A DNA stretch of 15,537 nt from Sphingomonas sp. Lineage in GTDB: Bacteria; Pseudomonadota; Alphaproteobacteria; Sphingomonadales; Sphingomonadaceae. The stretch is from assembly GCA_030824725.1 (NCBI GenBank), contig JAPJRE010000051.1, positions 1 to 15,537 on the forward strand, read 5' to 3'. Each line of letters begins with the position of its first letter. Positions within the stretch are counted from its first letter, which is position 1. The notes below the pieces were generated by a model, which worked only from the letters and a program-made list of their open reading frames with translations, had not been told where the DNA came from and made no database searches. A program made the translations under genes and the position numbers. Shown here in pieces: positions 1 through 6,681 of this stretch.

Positions 1-399
1 GGCCTGTATCACGGCACCCAGCAGATCAACCAGGGCCAGATGGACCGCTGGAACATCGTGGTGACGCTGAACTATCTGCCGGCGGCCACCGAGGCGCGGA
101 TCGTGCTCGCCAAGTCCGGTGAATATGACAAGCCGGGCGGCAAGGAGACGGTGGAGAACATGGTCCGCGTCGCCGAGCTCACCCGCCGCGGCTTCATCAA
201 CGGCGACATCTCCACGGTGATGAGCCCGCGCACCGTGATCACCTGGGCGCAGAACGCGCTGATCTTCGGCGACGTGGGCTTCGCCTTCCGCCTGTCGTTC
301 CTCAACAAGTGCGACGAGGCCGAACGGGCGCAGGTGGCCGAATATTACCAGCGCGTGTTCGGCAAGGACCTGCCGGAGAGCGTGGTCGGGCGGGCGTAA
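1..399 (+). CDS. cobS: Cobaltochelatase subunit CobS, C-terminal part (5' truncated by window)
   Basis: Reading frame 1 is open from the first base to a TAA at 397-399, giving the last 132 residues of a CobS-type AAA+ ATPase. CobS is the ATPase of the aerobic CobN-CobS-CobT cobaltochelatase, which inserts Co(II) into hydrogenobyrinic acid a,c-diamide in the cytoplasm. The visible part runs from QINQGQMDRW through LPAATEARIV and the SPRTVITWAQN segment that I recognise from the C-terminal lid region of the family. The Walker A and B motifs lie outside the window to the left. The gene faces the convergent ABM-domain gene across a 79-bp gap with two hairpins. Its usual partner cobT is about 4.4 kb away on the opposite strand. 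Identification is from conserved sequence; only the 5' end is unknown. Confidence 0.93.
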   Translation, partial: GLYHGTQQINQGQMDRWNIVVTLNYLPAATEARIVLAKSGEYDKPGGKETVENMVRVAELTRRGFINGDISTVMSPRTVITWAQNALIFGDVGFAFRLSFLNKCDEAERAQVAEYYQRVFGKDLPESVVGRA

Positions 400-422
400 G
401 CGCCGTGGATCTCGGGCGTTCT

Positions 423-476
423 CTCTCCCCGCCGGGAGAGGCGACGGCTGGCCCCGTGCCGCGCGCCAATCGGCAC
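423..476. repeat. Two hairpins between convergent cobS and ABM gene
   Basis: Two perfect inverted repeats fill the gap between the stop codons of the convergent genes. The first has arms CTCTCCC (423-429) and GGGAGAG (434-440) around a 4-nt loop. The second has arms GTGCCG (456-461) and CGGCAC (471-476) around a 9-nt loop. Neither is followed by a T-run on either strand, so a canonical intrinsic terminator is not supported. The two-hairpin layout resembles the repeat at 15470-15518. It may be a degenerate REP-like element or a bidirectional transcription barrier. Confidence 0.5.
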
Positions 477-478
477 GC

Positions 479-1030
479 TCAATTCTGCAGCCGGCCCGAG
501 CTGTCCTGCAGCAGCCAGAAGCGGGTGTAGCGCTGCAGGCGGGGCAGGATGATCCATTGCAGCGTCGCCGTCAGCAGCAGCGAAGAGGGCAGCAGCTGGA
601 GGGGCAGCGGCGCGTCCTTGAGCAGCGTCCGAACACCGAGGCTGACGAGCAGAAGCACCGGGAACACCGTGAGCCAGGTGGTGACGAAACGCTTCCACTT
701 GCTCGCACTGGCATCGCTCGGCAGCTCGAAGGCGATGCGGTCGCCCGACTGGATCTGGCGCAGCGCCGTGGACCAGCGATCGGCGATCGCTACATGCGCG
801 CGCACCGAGTCGCTGTCATGCCATGCCTCGGCGCTCGCGCAGTCATCGAAGCGGAAAAGCAGATGCTGGAAGCCCGCCGTCTGGCCAAGCCGGATGGCCG
901 CGCGATAGCCCGGCGCGGCCTCGGCCAGCGCGTTCAGCGCCGCCGCCCAGCGCTCAAAGTCCTGCTCGTGCCCGGCGCGGATGGCGCGGCTGGTGACGAC
1001 GGTGGCGGTCTGGGGAGGATCGGCGGGCAT
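479..1030 (-). CDS. ABM-fold (antibiotic biosynthesis monooxygenase-like) protein with two C-terminal membrane helices
   Basis: A 183-residue protein. Residues 8-105 have the look of the ABM ferredoxin-like fold: an opening strand (TVVTSRAIRAG), a helix with EQDFERWAAALN, and LLFRFDDCASAEAWHDSDS, as in the COG3224 'ABM superfamily enzyme' group. Residues 115-133 and 143-162 form two hydrophobic helices, so it is probably anchored in the inner membrane with the ABM domain on one face. No catalytic function can be assigned; ABM proteins range from quinone monooxygenases to heme-degrading enzymes. It lies 44 bp downstream of piuC on the same strand and may be cotranscribed. The ATG at 1028-1030 is used because the protein starts cleanly there, although no good Shine-Dalgarno precedes it. 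Its TGA lies close to the second gap hairpin. Confidence 0.8.
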   Translation of the reverse strand: MPADPPQTATVVTSRAIRAGHEQDFERWAAALNALAEAAPGYRAAIRLGQTAGFQHLLFRFDDCASAEAWHDSDSVRAHVAIADRWSTALRQIQSGDRIAFELPSDASASKWKRFVTTWLTVFPVLLLVSLGVRTLLKDAPLPLQLLPSSLLLTATLQWIILPRLQRYTRFWLLQDSSGRLQN

Positions 1031-1074
1031 GGCGGCACAACGTACCCGCCGCCCGGTCGTTGCCGGCTAACCCC

Positions 1075-1758
1075 TTACGCGTCCGCCCAGCGCCGCAGCA
1101 GATTGTGGTACACGCCGGTCAGCGCCACCACCTCGGCATGGCCCTGCCCGACTTCGCCGACCAGGCCCTGGATCGAGCGATCGAGGTCGAACAGGATCCG
1201 CCGCGCGCCGTCGTCGCGAACCATCGACTGGAGCCAGAAGAAGCTCGCGACGCGCGCACCGCTGGTCACCGGCGTCACCCGGTGCAGGCTCGACGAGGGA
1301 TAGAGGATCGCGTGCCCCGCGGGCAATTTCACCGATTGCGCGCCGAACAGCCCCTCGATCAGCAGCTCCCCGCCGTCATAGGCCTTGGGGTCCTCCAGGA
1401 ACACGGTCATCGACAGGTCCGAGCGCACGCGGAACTCGCTGCCGCGCTGGATTCGCACGGCATTGTCGACATGCAGCCCGAAATTCTGGCCGCCGGCATA
1501 GCGGTTGAACAGCGGCGGGAAGATCTTGAGCGGCAGCGCCGCGGCGATGAACAGCGGCGAGCGCGCCAATGCATCCAGGATCACCGCCCCGGCCTCGCGC
1601 GCTGCCGGGCTGGCCTCGGGCAGCTGCTCGTTGCGCTTGGCGAGCGCCGCCTGCGGACCCGAGGTGACGTTGCCGTCCACCCATTCCGCCGCATCCACCA
1701 GCGCACGCACGCGCGCGAGGTCGGCGGGCGACAGCAGGTCGGGGATCGGGATCAGCAT
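1075..1758 (-). CDS. piuC: Fe(II)/2-oxoglutarate-dependent PKHD-type hydroxylase, PiuC/YbiX family
   Basis: A 227-residue cytoplasmic protein of the PiuC/YbiX family of 2-oxoglutarate dioxygenases. The facial triad is visible: H96-x-D98 (in GLHVDNA) and H159 (in SSLHRV), with R169 as the likely 2-oxoglutarate-binding arginine. YGG-like and GGEL segments typical of the family are present. PiuC/YbiX genes sit next to Fiu/PiuA siderophore receptors in many bacteria, as here; the physiological substrate is not firmly known. The start is the ATG at 1756-1758, because AGGAG (1766-1770 on the other strand) lies 7 nt upstream. A GTG at 1764 would be only 1 nt from that site. A terminator separates it from the receptor gene, so it may have its own promoter or depend on read-through. 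The downstream ABM gene follows after 44 bp. Confidence 0.92.
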   Translation of the reverse strand: MLIPIPDLLSPADLARVRALVDAAEWVDGNVTSGPQAALAKRNEQLPEASPAAREAGAVILDALARSPLFIAAALPLKIFPPLFNRYAGGQNFGLHVDNAVRIQRGSEFRVRSDLSMTVFLEDPKAYDGGELLIEGLFGAQSVKLPAGHAILYPSSSLHRVTPVTSGARVASFFWLQSMVRDDGARRILFDLDRSIQGLVGEVGQGHAEVVALTGVYHNLLRRWADA

Positions 1759-1837
1759 GCACACACTCCTGCGCGGGGAAAGAACCTGCCCTGTGATCGC
1801 CCCGCGCCTAGCAGGACATGCGCCAGATCAAGGGCGG

Positions 1838-1880
1838 AGAAAAGAAGCGGCCCCTCCCGGCATGGTAACCGGAAGGGGCC
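1838..1880 (-). terminator. Rho-independent terminator of the TonB receptor gene
   Basis: Arms 1849-1860 and 1869-1880 form a 12-bp stem with an 8-nt loop. Read on the minus strand, the single imperfection is a G-U wobble; on the plus strand it would be a C-A mismatch, so the stem favours the minus strand. It is followed on the minus strand by GCTTCTTTTCT (1838-1848), a T-rich tail. It begins about 21 nt after the receptor stop codon, as expected for its terminator. Confidence 0.85.
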
Positions 1881-1901
1881 TAGGCGTCGCGGCCTTCGCG
1901 A

Positions 1902-4298
1902 TCAGAAGCGATAGTTGAGCGTCAGCACCGCCGAGCGGCCGTCGCCCGGCGTCGCCCAGCCATTGTTGCGGATGCGCGTATAGTAGAGCGAGTCGGTGAC
2001 GTTCTTCACGTTCACCTGCGCCGAGAGCGCGCGGGTGATCTCGTAGGAGAGGAACGCGTTGTGGACCCAGTAATCGGGGCTGTAGAGCACCTGGGTGGCG
2101 CCCGCTGCCGGCAGGTTGAACGCCGCCTTGCCCTGATAGGTCACGCCGTAGCCGAGCGTGAGGCCGAACGGCAGGCGATAGGTGCTGAACAGGCTGCCCG
2201 AATGCTTGGGCGTGTTCTGCAGCTCGGCATCCTTGCCATAGTCGATCGTGCCCGGCGGGCTGTTCTCGGCGATGCTGCGCAGCACCTTGCCGTCGAGATA
2301 GGTGTAGTTGGCGGTGATCGACCAGGCCTTGGTGATCTGGCCGACCGCGCCCAGCGCAACGCCGTTGACCCGCGACTTGCCGTCCAGCTGCTGCTCGGGG
2401 ACGAGCGGGTCGCCGGTCGCCACCTTGTAGTTGGTGCGCTCGTTGCGGAACAGCGCGGCGGTGAGCAGCAGGCGCCCGCCGAACACCTCGGCCTTGCCGC
2501 CCACTTCATAGTTGCGCGCGGTTTCCGGATCGACGTTGCAGGTCGCCGCGGTGCACGAGCCGTTGACCGAGGTCTTGGACGGCGTCTTGGAGTTGCCGTA
2601 CGCGACGTAGAGACTGATCGCCTTGACCGGCTTGTAGACTAGGCCCGCACGGTACGAGAACAGCTTGTCCTTGTTGTAGAACACGGTGCCCGGCGTCACC
2701 TGGCCCAAAGTCGCCGTGGTGGTGGAGACGGTGTCGGCGCGGTAGCTGCCGTCGTTCGATTCCCAGCGCAGGCCGCCGTTGATCTCGAAATGCTCGCCCA
2801 GCTTCATCGTGTCGAACAGGTAGACGGCATAGTTGGTCAGCTCGCCGGTCTGCCGCGCGCTTTCGATATAGTTGATCGGGCCGGTATAGACGTTGCTGCC
2901 ATAGGTGCGCGCGATCCCGCTCGTCGCCGCCGGGCCCTGCACCACCGCGTTCGGATTGGCGATGCTGATCAGCGGATAATAGAGCAGCGGGTTGGTACCG
3001 TTCGCATTACGCAGCACGTTGCCGGTGGAAAGATAGAATTTCTCCCAGCTTGCCGCCGCGCCCAGCGTCACCGAATGCTCGATGAAGCCGGTGTTGAACC
3101 GCGCCATCAGGTCGACCTGGTCATAGGCGAGCTGGTTGCGCGTGTCGCGCGTGTTCCCGCGCGGGCCCGAGGCATAATAATAGCCGGCCGGTACGGTGAG
3201 CGTGCCCGTGGTCGCGCCGGTGAAGGCGACGGTGCAGGCGGTGCCGGTAGGCGTGCGGCCATTGGCAAGGCACCAGGTGCCCTGGGGCGGATCGACGATG
3301 CTGTGCTGGGTCACGTCCTGCCAGCGCGTGACGTTGCGGATCGTCACCCGGTCGTTGAAGTGGTGCTCGAAGGTCGCGGTCGCCTGGTCGACATTGCTCT
3401 GCTGCGTGTCGACGTTGCGGAAGCCGAAATAGCTGGCGCGGCTGACGCCCGGCAGCGCGCCGCCGGCGACCTGATAATAGGGCACGCCATATTGCGGCGT
3501 GTTGTCGTCCTCCTGGTGGAGATATTGCAGCGTCAGCTTGGTCGGGCTGTCGATGCCGATCGTTACCGCCGGCGCCACGCCCCAGCGCTTCATCGTCTCG
3601 ACGTCGCGGCCGGGCACGTCGTTGTCGTGCTTCATCGCGTTGAGGCGGAAGGCGATCAGATCGTTGACGCGCACGTTCGCGTCGACGGTGCCGCGATAGT
3701 AGTTATCGGTGCCGACGCCGCCCGAGGCGAGGATGCGGGTATTCGCCTGCGGCTTCTTGGTCACCATGTTGATCGAGCCGCCGACCGAGCCTGCGCCGTT
3801 CTGCACCGAGTTCGGGCCGTTGACGACTTCGAGCTGCTCGAGGTTGAACGGATCGGTGCGGGTGTACTGGGCGCTGTCGCGGATGCCGTCGACGGTGATG
3901 TCGGTATTGGCCGAATAGCCGCGCAGGTTGATCGAGTCGCCATAGCCGCCACCGCCTTCACCGGCGCCGAAGGTGATGCCCGGAACGGTCGACAGCATGT
4001 CGCGCAGGGTGAGCAGATTCTGCTGCTCGATCACCTCGTTGGTGAGGATGGTGATGGTCTGCGGCGTGTCGCGAACCGGGCGCGTCGCCTTGGGCGATTC
4101 CTGATGGGGCGCATAGGGCTGGCCCTTGACGACGATCGTCTCGCGATCCTGGTCATTCTCGGCCGTATCGGCAGCGACTGCCGGGCCGTGGCCGGCATGC
4201 TTGTCCTCGGCGTGCGCGGGCGCGGACACGAGGAAGCCGACACAGGCAAGTGCAACGAATGCCGGCGCGTTGGCCAGCGTCGCAGTGGTGCGATTCAC
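1902..4298 (-). CDS. TonB-dependent catecholate siderophore receptor, Fiu-like
   Basis: A 798-residue outer-membrane receptor that should import ferric catecholate-type siderophores using TonB energy. Residues 1-30 are a Sec signal peptide with likely cleavage at AHA-ED. A short His-containing stretch (DKHAGHG) follows. The TonB box is near residues 54-58 (TIVVK). The plug domain covers roughly 74-182, with RDTPQTITILT, LRDMLSTVPGI, LRGYSANTDITVDGIRD and VVNGPNSVQNGAGSVGGSIN. The rest is a 22-strand-type barrel ending in the terminal aromatic LNYRF. Two Cys-containing loops are visible, one around CLANG...ACTV and one around CTAATC. The order of motifs and pairing with piuC match E. coli fiu-ybiX. 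The start is GTG (4296-4298) with AAGGGG upstream. Fur-like palindromes and a TTGACA lie about 50-80 bp upstream. The exact ligand cannot be read from sequence. Confidence 0.95.
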   Translation of the reverse strand: MNRTTATLANAPAFVALACVGFLVSAPAHAEDKHAGHGPAVAADTAENDQDRETIVVKGQPYAPHQESPKATRPVRDTPQTITILTNEVIEQQNLLTLRDMLSTVPGITFGAGEGGGGYGDSINLRGYSANTDITVDGIRDSAQYTRTDPFNLEQLEVVNGPNSVQNGAGSVGGSINMVTKKPQANTRILASGGVGTDNYYRGTVDANVRVNDLIAFRLNAMKHDNDVPGRDVETMKRWGVAPAVTIGIDSPTKLTLQYLHQEDDNTPQYGVPYYQVAGGALPGVSRASYFGFRNVDTQQSNVDQATATFEHHFNDRVTIRNVTRWQDVTQHSIVDPPQGTWCLANGRTPTGTACTVAFTGATTGTLTVPAGYYYASGPRGNTRDTRNQLAYDQVDLMARFNTGFIEHSVTLGAAASWEKFYLSTGNVLRNANGTNPLLYYPLISIANPNAVVQGPAATSGIARTYGSNVYTGPINYIESARQTGELTNYAVYLFDTMKLGEHFEINGGLRWESNDGSYRADTVSTTTATLGQVTPGTVFYNKDKLFSYRAGLVYKPVKAISLYVAYGNSKTPSKTSVNGSCTAATCNVDPETARNYEVGGKAEVFGGRLLLTAALFRNERTNYKVATGDPLVPEQQLDGKSRVNGVALGAVGQITKAWSITANYTYLDGKVLRSIAENSPPGTIDYGKDAELQNTPKHSGSLFSTYRLPFGLTLGYGVTYQGKAAFNLPAAGATQVLYSPDYWVHNAFLSYEITRALSAQVNVKNVTDSLYYTRIRNNGWATPGDGRSAVLTLNYRF

Positions 4299-4328
4299 GT
4301 AATTCCCCTTGGATCTTCGTTACGCAGT

Positions 4329-4379
4329 CGCCTATTGCGACCCGTTCGCATTGTCAATGCGATTGCGAGCGATTTGCAA
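4329..4379 (-). promoter_or_regulatory. Promoter/operator region of the TonB receptor: overlapping Fur-like palindromes
   Basis: The perfect palindrome TCGCATTG-(T/A)-CAATGCGA occupies 4346-4362, with heptamer arms around one central base, the 7-1-7 geometry known for Fur boxes. It is flanked by ATTGCGAGCGATTTGCAA (4362-4379) and by TGCGA/TCGCA arms with a 5-nt spacer (4336-4350), so three dyads overlap. The half-site ATTGCGA occurs twice on the plus strand (4334-4340 and 4362-4368). On the minus strand a consensus -35 TTGACA (plus-strand 4352-4357) lies inside the central palindrome. A -10 would fall near 4329-4335 but matches poorly. Iron repression by Fur or a related regulator is inferred from geometry and from the receptor gene, not shown. 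Confidence 0.65.
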
Positions 4380-4464
4380 GTTAGGCTTGTGGCTGACGAA
4401 AACGGGGAGCGAACCGCCGCAATCAGGGGCGGCCGCAGCAAGACGAGACGAAAGATTGGTGCGT

Positions 4465-4481
4465 GCGGAGGCAACCTCCGC
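4465..4481 (-). terminator. Hairpin downstream of the cobT-RHH genes, possible terminator
   Basis: GCGGAGG (4465-4471) and CCTCCGC (4475-4481) form a perfect 7-bp stem with a CAA loop, 27 nt after the stop codon of the ribbon-helix-helix gene on the minus strand. The following bases on that strand contain only a short ATCTTTCG, so the T-tract is weak. It may end the cobT transcript before the receptor promoter. Confidence 0.35.
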
Positions 4482-4508
4482 TACCGGGCGGCGTAGGCGC
4501 CGTGGTTG

Positions 4509-4772
4509 CTAGTCGGTGCCGGCGTGCCGTCCGCTCATCAGCCAGCTCCGAATGGCACTGGCCAGATTGGGGGGCTCTTCCGCGCCGATCCGCGCATGGT
4601 CGATCGCCGCGACGAGCGCGCTCAGCGGCAGCCCTGCCGCGACCGCCGCGGCCTCCAGCGCCGCCCAGAAGATCGGCTCGAGACTGATCGAGGTGGGATG
4701 GCCGGCAATCGTGATCGAGCGCTTCACCGGCCCGCGAAAGCCCCCCGGCGGCGGCACGATCTCCAGCGCCAC
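4509..4772 (-). CDS. Small ribbon-helix-helix domain protein (RHH_4-like)
   Basis: An 87-residue protein resembling the RHH_4 family of small ribbon-helix-helix proteins. A beta-strand segment (about 17-31, VKRSITIAGHPTSISLE) is followed by a helix beginning PIFWAALEAA, a second helix around SALVAAID, and the characteristic NLASAIRSWL tail (69-78). RHH proteins are usually dimeric DNA binders; the target of this one is unknown. The start is taken as GTG at 4770-4772, 7 nt after the cobT stop codon. The ATG at 4841 would add 23 residues that only mirror cobT in another frame and lack family character. No clear Shine-Dalgarno is seen, so translation may be coupled to cobT. Placement directly after cobT is a pattern I recall from sphingomonads. 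Confidence 0.8.
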   Translation of the reverse strand: MALEIVPPPGGFRGPVKRSITIAGHPTSISLEPIFWAALEAAAVAAGLPLSALVAAIDHARIGAEEPPNLASAIRSWLMSGRHAGTD

Positions 4773-4779
4773 CGCGGCG

Positions 4780-6609
4780 TCACTCGGTATCGAACAGCGC
4801 GGCCAGCTGCTCGACCATCGTGCCGGCGAGCTGCTCGGCATCCATGATCGTCACCGCGCGGCTGTAATAGCGGGTCACGTCATGGCCGATGCCGATCGCC
4901 GCCAGCTCCACCGGCGAGCGCGCCTCGATCCAGCCGATCACCTGGCGCAGATGCCGTTCCAGGTACGAGCCCGAGTTCACCGACAGCGTCGAATCGTCCA
5001 CCGGCGCGCCGTCCGAGATCACCATAAGGATCTTGCGGTCCTCGGGCCGCGCGATCAGCCGGCTATGCGCCCAGAGCAGCGCCTCGCCGTCGATATTCTC
5101 CTTGAGCAGCCCCTCGCGCATCATCAGCCCGAGCGACTTTTTGGCGCGGCGCCACGGCTCGTCAGCCTGCTTGTAGATGATGTGGCGGAGATCGTTGAGC
5201 CGGCCCGGCTGCGCGATGCGCCCCTCGCCCAGCCATTTTTCGCGCGACTGGCCACCCTTCCAGGCGCGGGTGGTGAAGCCAAGCACTTCGGTCTTCACGC
5301 CGACCCGCTCCAGCGTACGCGCCAGGATGTCCGCGCTGATCGCCGCGATCGAGATCGGCCGCCCGCGCATCGAGCCCGAATTGTCGATCAGCAGCGTCAC
5401 CACCGTGTCCTTGAACTCGGTATCGCGCTCGATCTTATAGCTGAGCGACTGCATCGGATTGACCACGACGCGCGCCAGGCGCGCCGCATCGAGCAGGCCC
5501 TCGTCCTGGTCGAAGTCCCAGCTGCGGCTCTGCTGCGCCATCAGGCGACGCTGCAGCCGGTTTGCGAGCTTGGTCACCGCGCCCTGCAGATGCACGAGCT
5601 GCTGGTCGAGGTACGAGCGCAGCCGCTCCAGCTCATCGGTGTCGCACAGGTCGGTCGCCGCCACGACTTCGTCGAACTGGGTGGTATAGGCGCGATATTC
5701 GAAGCTCGGCGGCAGGTCGCTCCACGGGCGGTTCGGGCGGACGGGCATCATGCCCTCGTCACCGTCGTCGCCCGGCTCGCCATCGCCATCGTCCATGCCT
5801 TCGGACTGCTGCTCCTGGTCGCCTTCCTCGCCCTGTTCGGACTCGCGCTGCTCGCCGCGCGCCTCGGTCTGGCCCTCGCCCTGCTGCTGCTGGGACTCGC
5901 CTTCTTCTTCGCCCTGTTCCTGCTGTTCTTCCTGGCCCTCCTCCTCGCCGCCGCCTTCATCGGCTTCGTCGGGGACCATTTCGCCTTCGGTCAGCTCGAG
6001 ATCCTGGAGCAGCTTGGCGGCAAGCGCGGCAAAGGCATTCTGGTCGTCGATCGCCATCGCCATCGCGTCGAGATCCGATCCCGCCTTCTCCTCGATCCAG
6101 TCGCGCACCAGCGCCAGGCCGAGCGCGGCGCTCGACGGCGATTCGCGGCCGGTCAGCCGCTCGCGCACCATCAGGCCAAGCGCGGTCGACAGCGGCACCT
6201 CGTCGCGGGTGCGGGCGCGGCCGATCGGGTCCGAGCGCAGCCGCATCGCCAGCGCCTGCTCCAGATTGTCGGTAATGCCGGCATAGCCGCGCGAACCCAG
6301 CGCTTCGACCCGCGCGGTCTCGATCGCGTCGTACACGGCGCGCGCGACCGGCTCGCGCGGCGCGGTGCGGCCGTGGAGGTTCGCGTCGTGGTGGCGCATG
6401 CGCAGCGCGAAGCTGTCGGCAAAGCCGCGCGCCTCGGCGACCTGCTCGGGCGGCAGGGTGCGCGATGGCATCGGCACCTTGACCGTCTTGCCGCTCTGGA
6501 ACGGCGCGTCGGCGGTAAAGCCGAATTCGAGTTCGTCGGCACCCGAAAGCGCGCGCGCGGTGCCCGCGAGCACGTCGCGAAGCCGGTCGAGAGGGTTGTC
6601 CTGCGCCAT
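4780..6609 (-). CDS. cobT: Cobaltochelatase subunit CobT
   Basis: A 609-residue CobT, partner of CobS in the CobNST cobaltochelatase of aerobic cobalamin synthesis. Residues 1-205 form the N-terminal region (NPLDRLRDVLAGTARAL at the start). Residues 209-287 are a low-complexity acidic, Gln- and Gly-rich linker, as in the family. Residues 290-609 carry the C-terminal von Willebrand A domain, with MIDAS motif D409-N-S411-G-S413, T446/T447 in the following segment and ISDGAP (531-536). This is the metal-binding half of the AAA+/VWA pair. The ATG at 6607-6609 is chosen over the GTG at 6618 because family members start MA..NPLD; a GGAG is present only 2 nt away, which is closer than ideal. It lies 72 bp after apbE on the same strand and is followed by the RHH gene. 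Confidence 0.95.
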   Translation of the reverse strand: MAQDNPLDRLRDVLAGTARALSGADELEFGFTADAPFQSGKTVKVPMPSRTLPPEQVAEARGFADSFALRMRHHDANLHGRTAPREPVARAVYDAIETARVEALGSRGYAGITDNLEQALAMRLRSDPIGRARTRDEVPLSTALGLMVRERLTGRESPSSAALGLALVRDWIEEKAGSDLDAMAMAIDDQNAFAALAAKLLQDLELTEGEMVPDEADEGGGEEEGQEEQQEQGEEEGESQQQQGEGQTEARGEQRESEQGEEGDQEQQSEGMDDGDGEPGDDGDEGMMPVRPNRPWSDLPPSFEYRAYTTQFDEVVAATDLCDTDELERLRSYLDQQLVHLQGAVTKLANRLQRRLMAQQSRSWDFDQDEGLLDAARLARVVVNPMQSLSYKIERDTEFKDTVVTLLIDNSGSMRGRPISIAAISADILARTLERVGVKTEVLGFTTRAWKGGQSREKWLGEGRIAQPGRLNDLRHIIYKQADEPWRRAKKSLGLMMREGLLKENIDGEALLWAHSRLIARPEDRKILMVISDGAPVDDSTLSVNSGSYLERHLRQVIGWIEARSPVELAAIGIGHDVTRYYSRAVTIMDAEQLAGTMVEQLAALFDTE

Positions 6610-6681
6610 GTCTCCCACATGCGCCGCATGGGGCAGATGTCAAGGAAGCGCCGGCATCGCTGGCGGCGTCCTTTGGTGCAA

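Noticed and set aside
2790..4496. 568-codon open frame on the + strand
   Set aside because: Antisense to the TonB receptor, which has an intact signal peptide, plug and terminal aromatic residue. No recognisable domain in the shadow frame.
6639..6644. TTGACA on the minus strand before cobT, as a -35 box
   Set aside because: No acceptable -10 sequence at 16-18 nt; the expected place reads GC-rich sequence up to the start codon.
6649..6668. Possible terminator hairpin between apbE and cobT
   Set aside because: The stem has only about 5 continuous pairs with a mismatch, and the following CTTCCTTG is a poor T-tract. Too weak to list; read-through from apbE into cobT remains possible.
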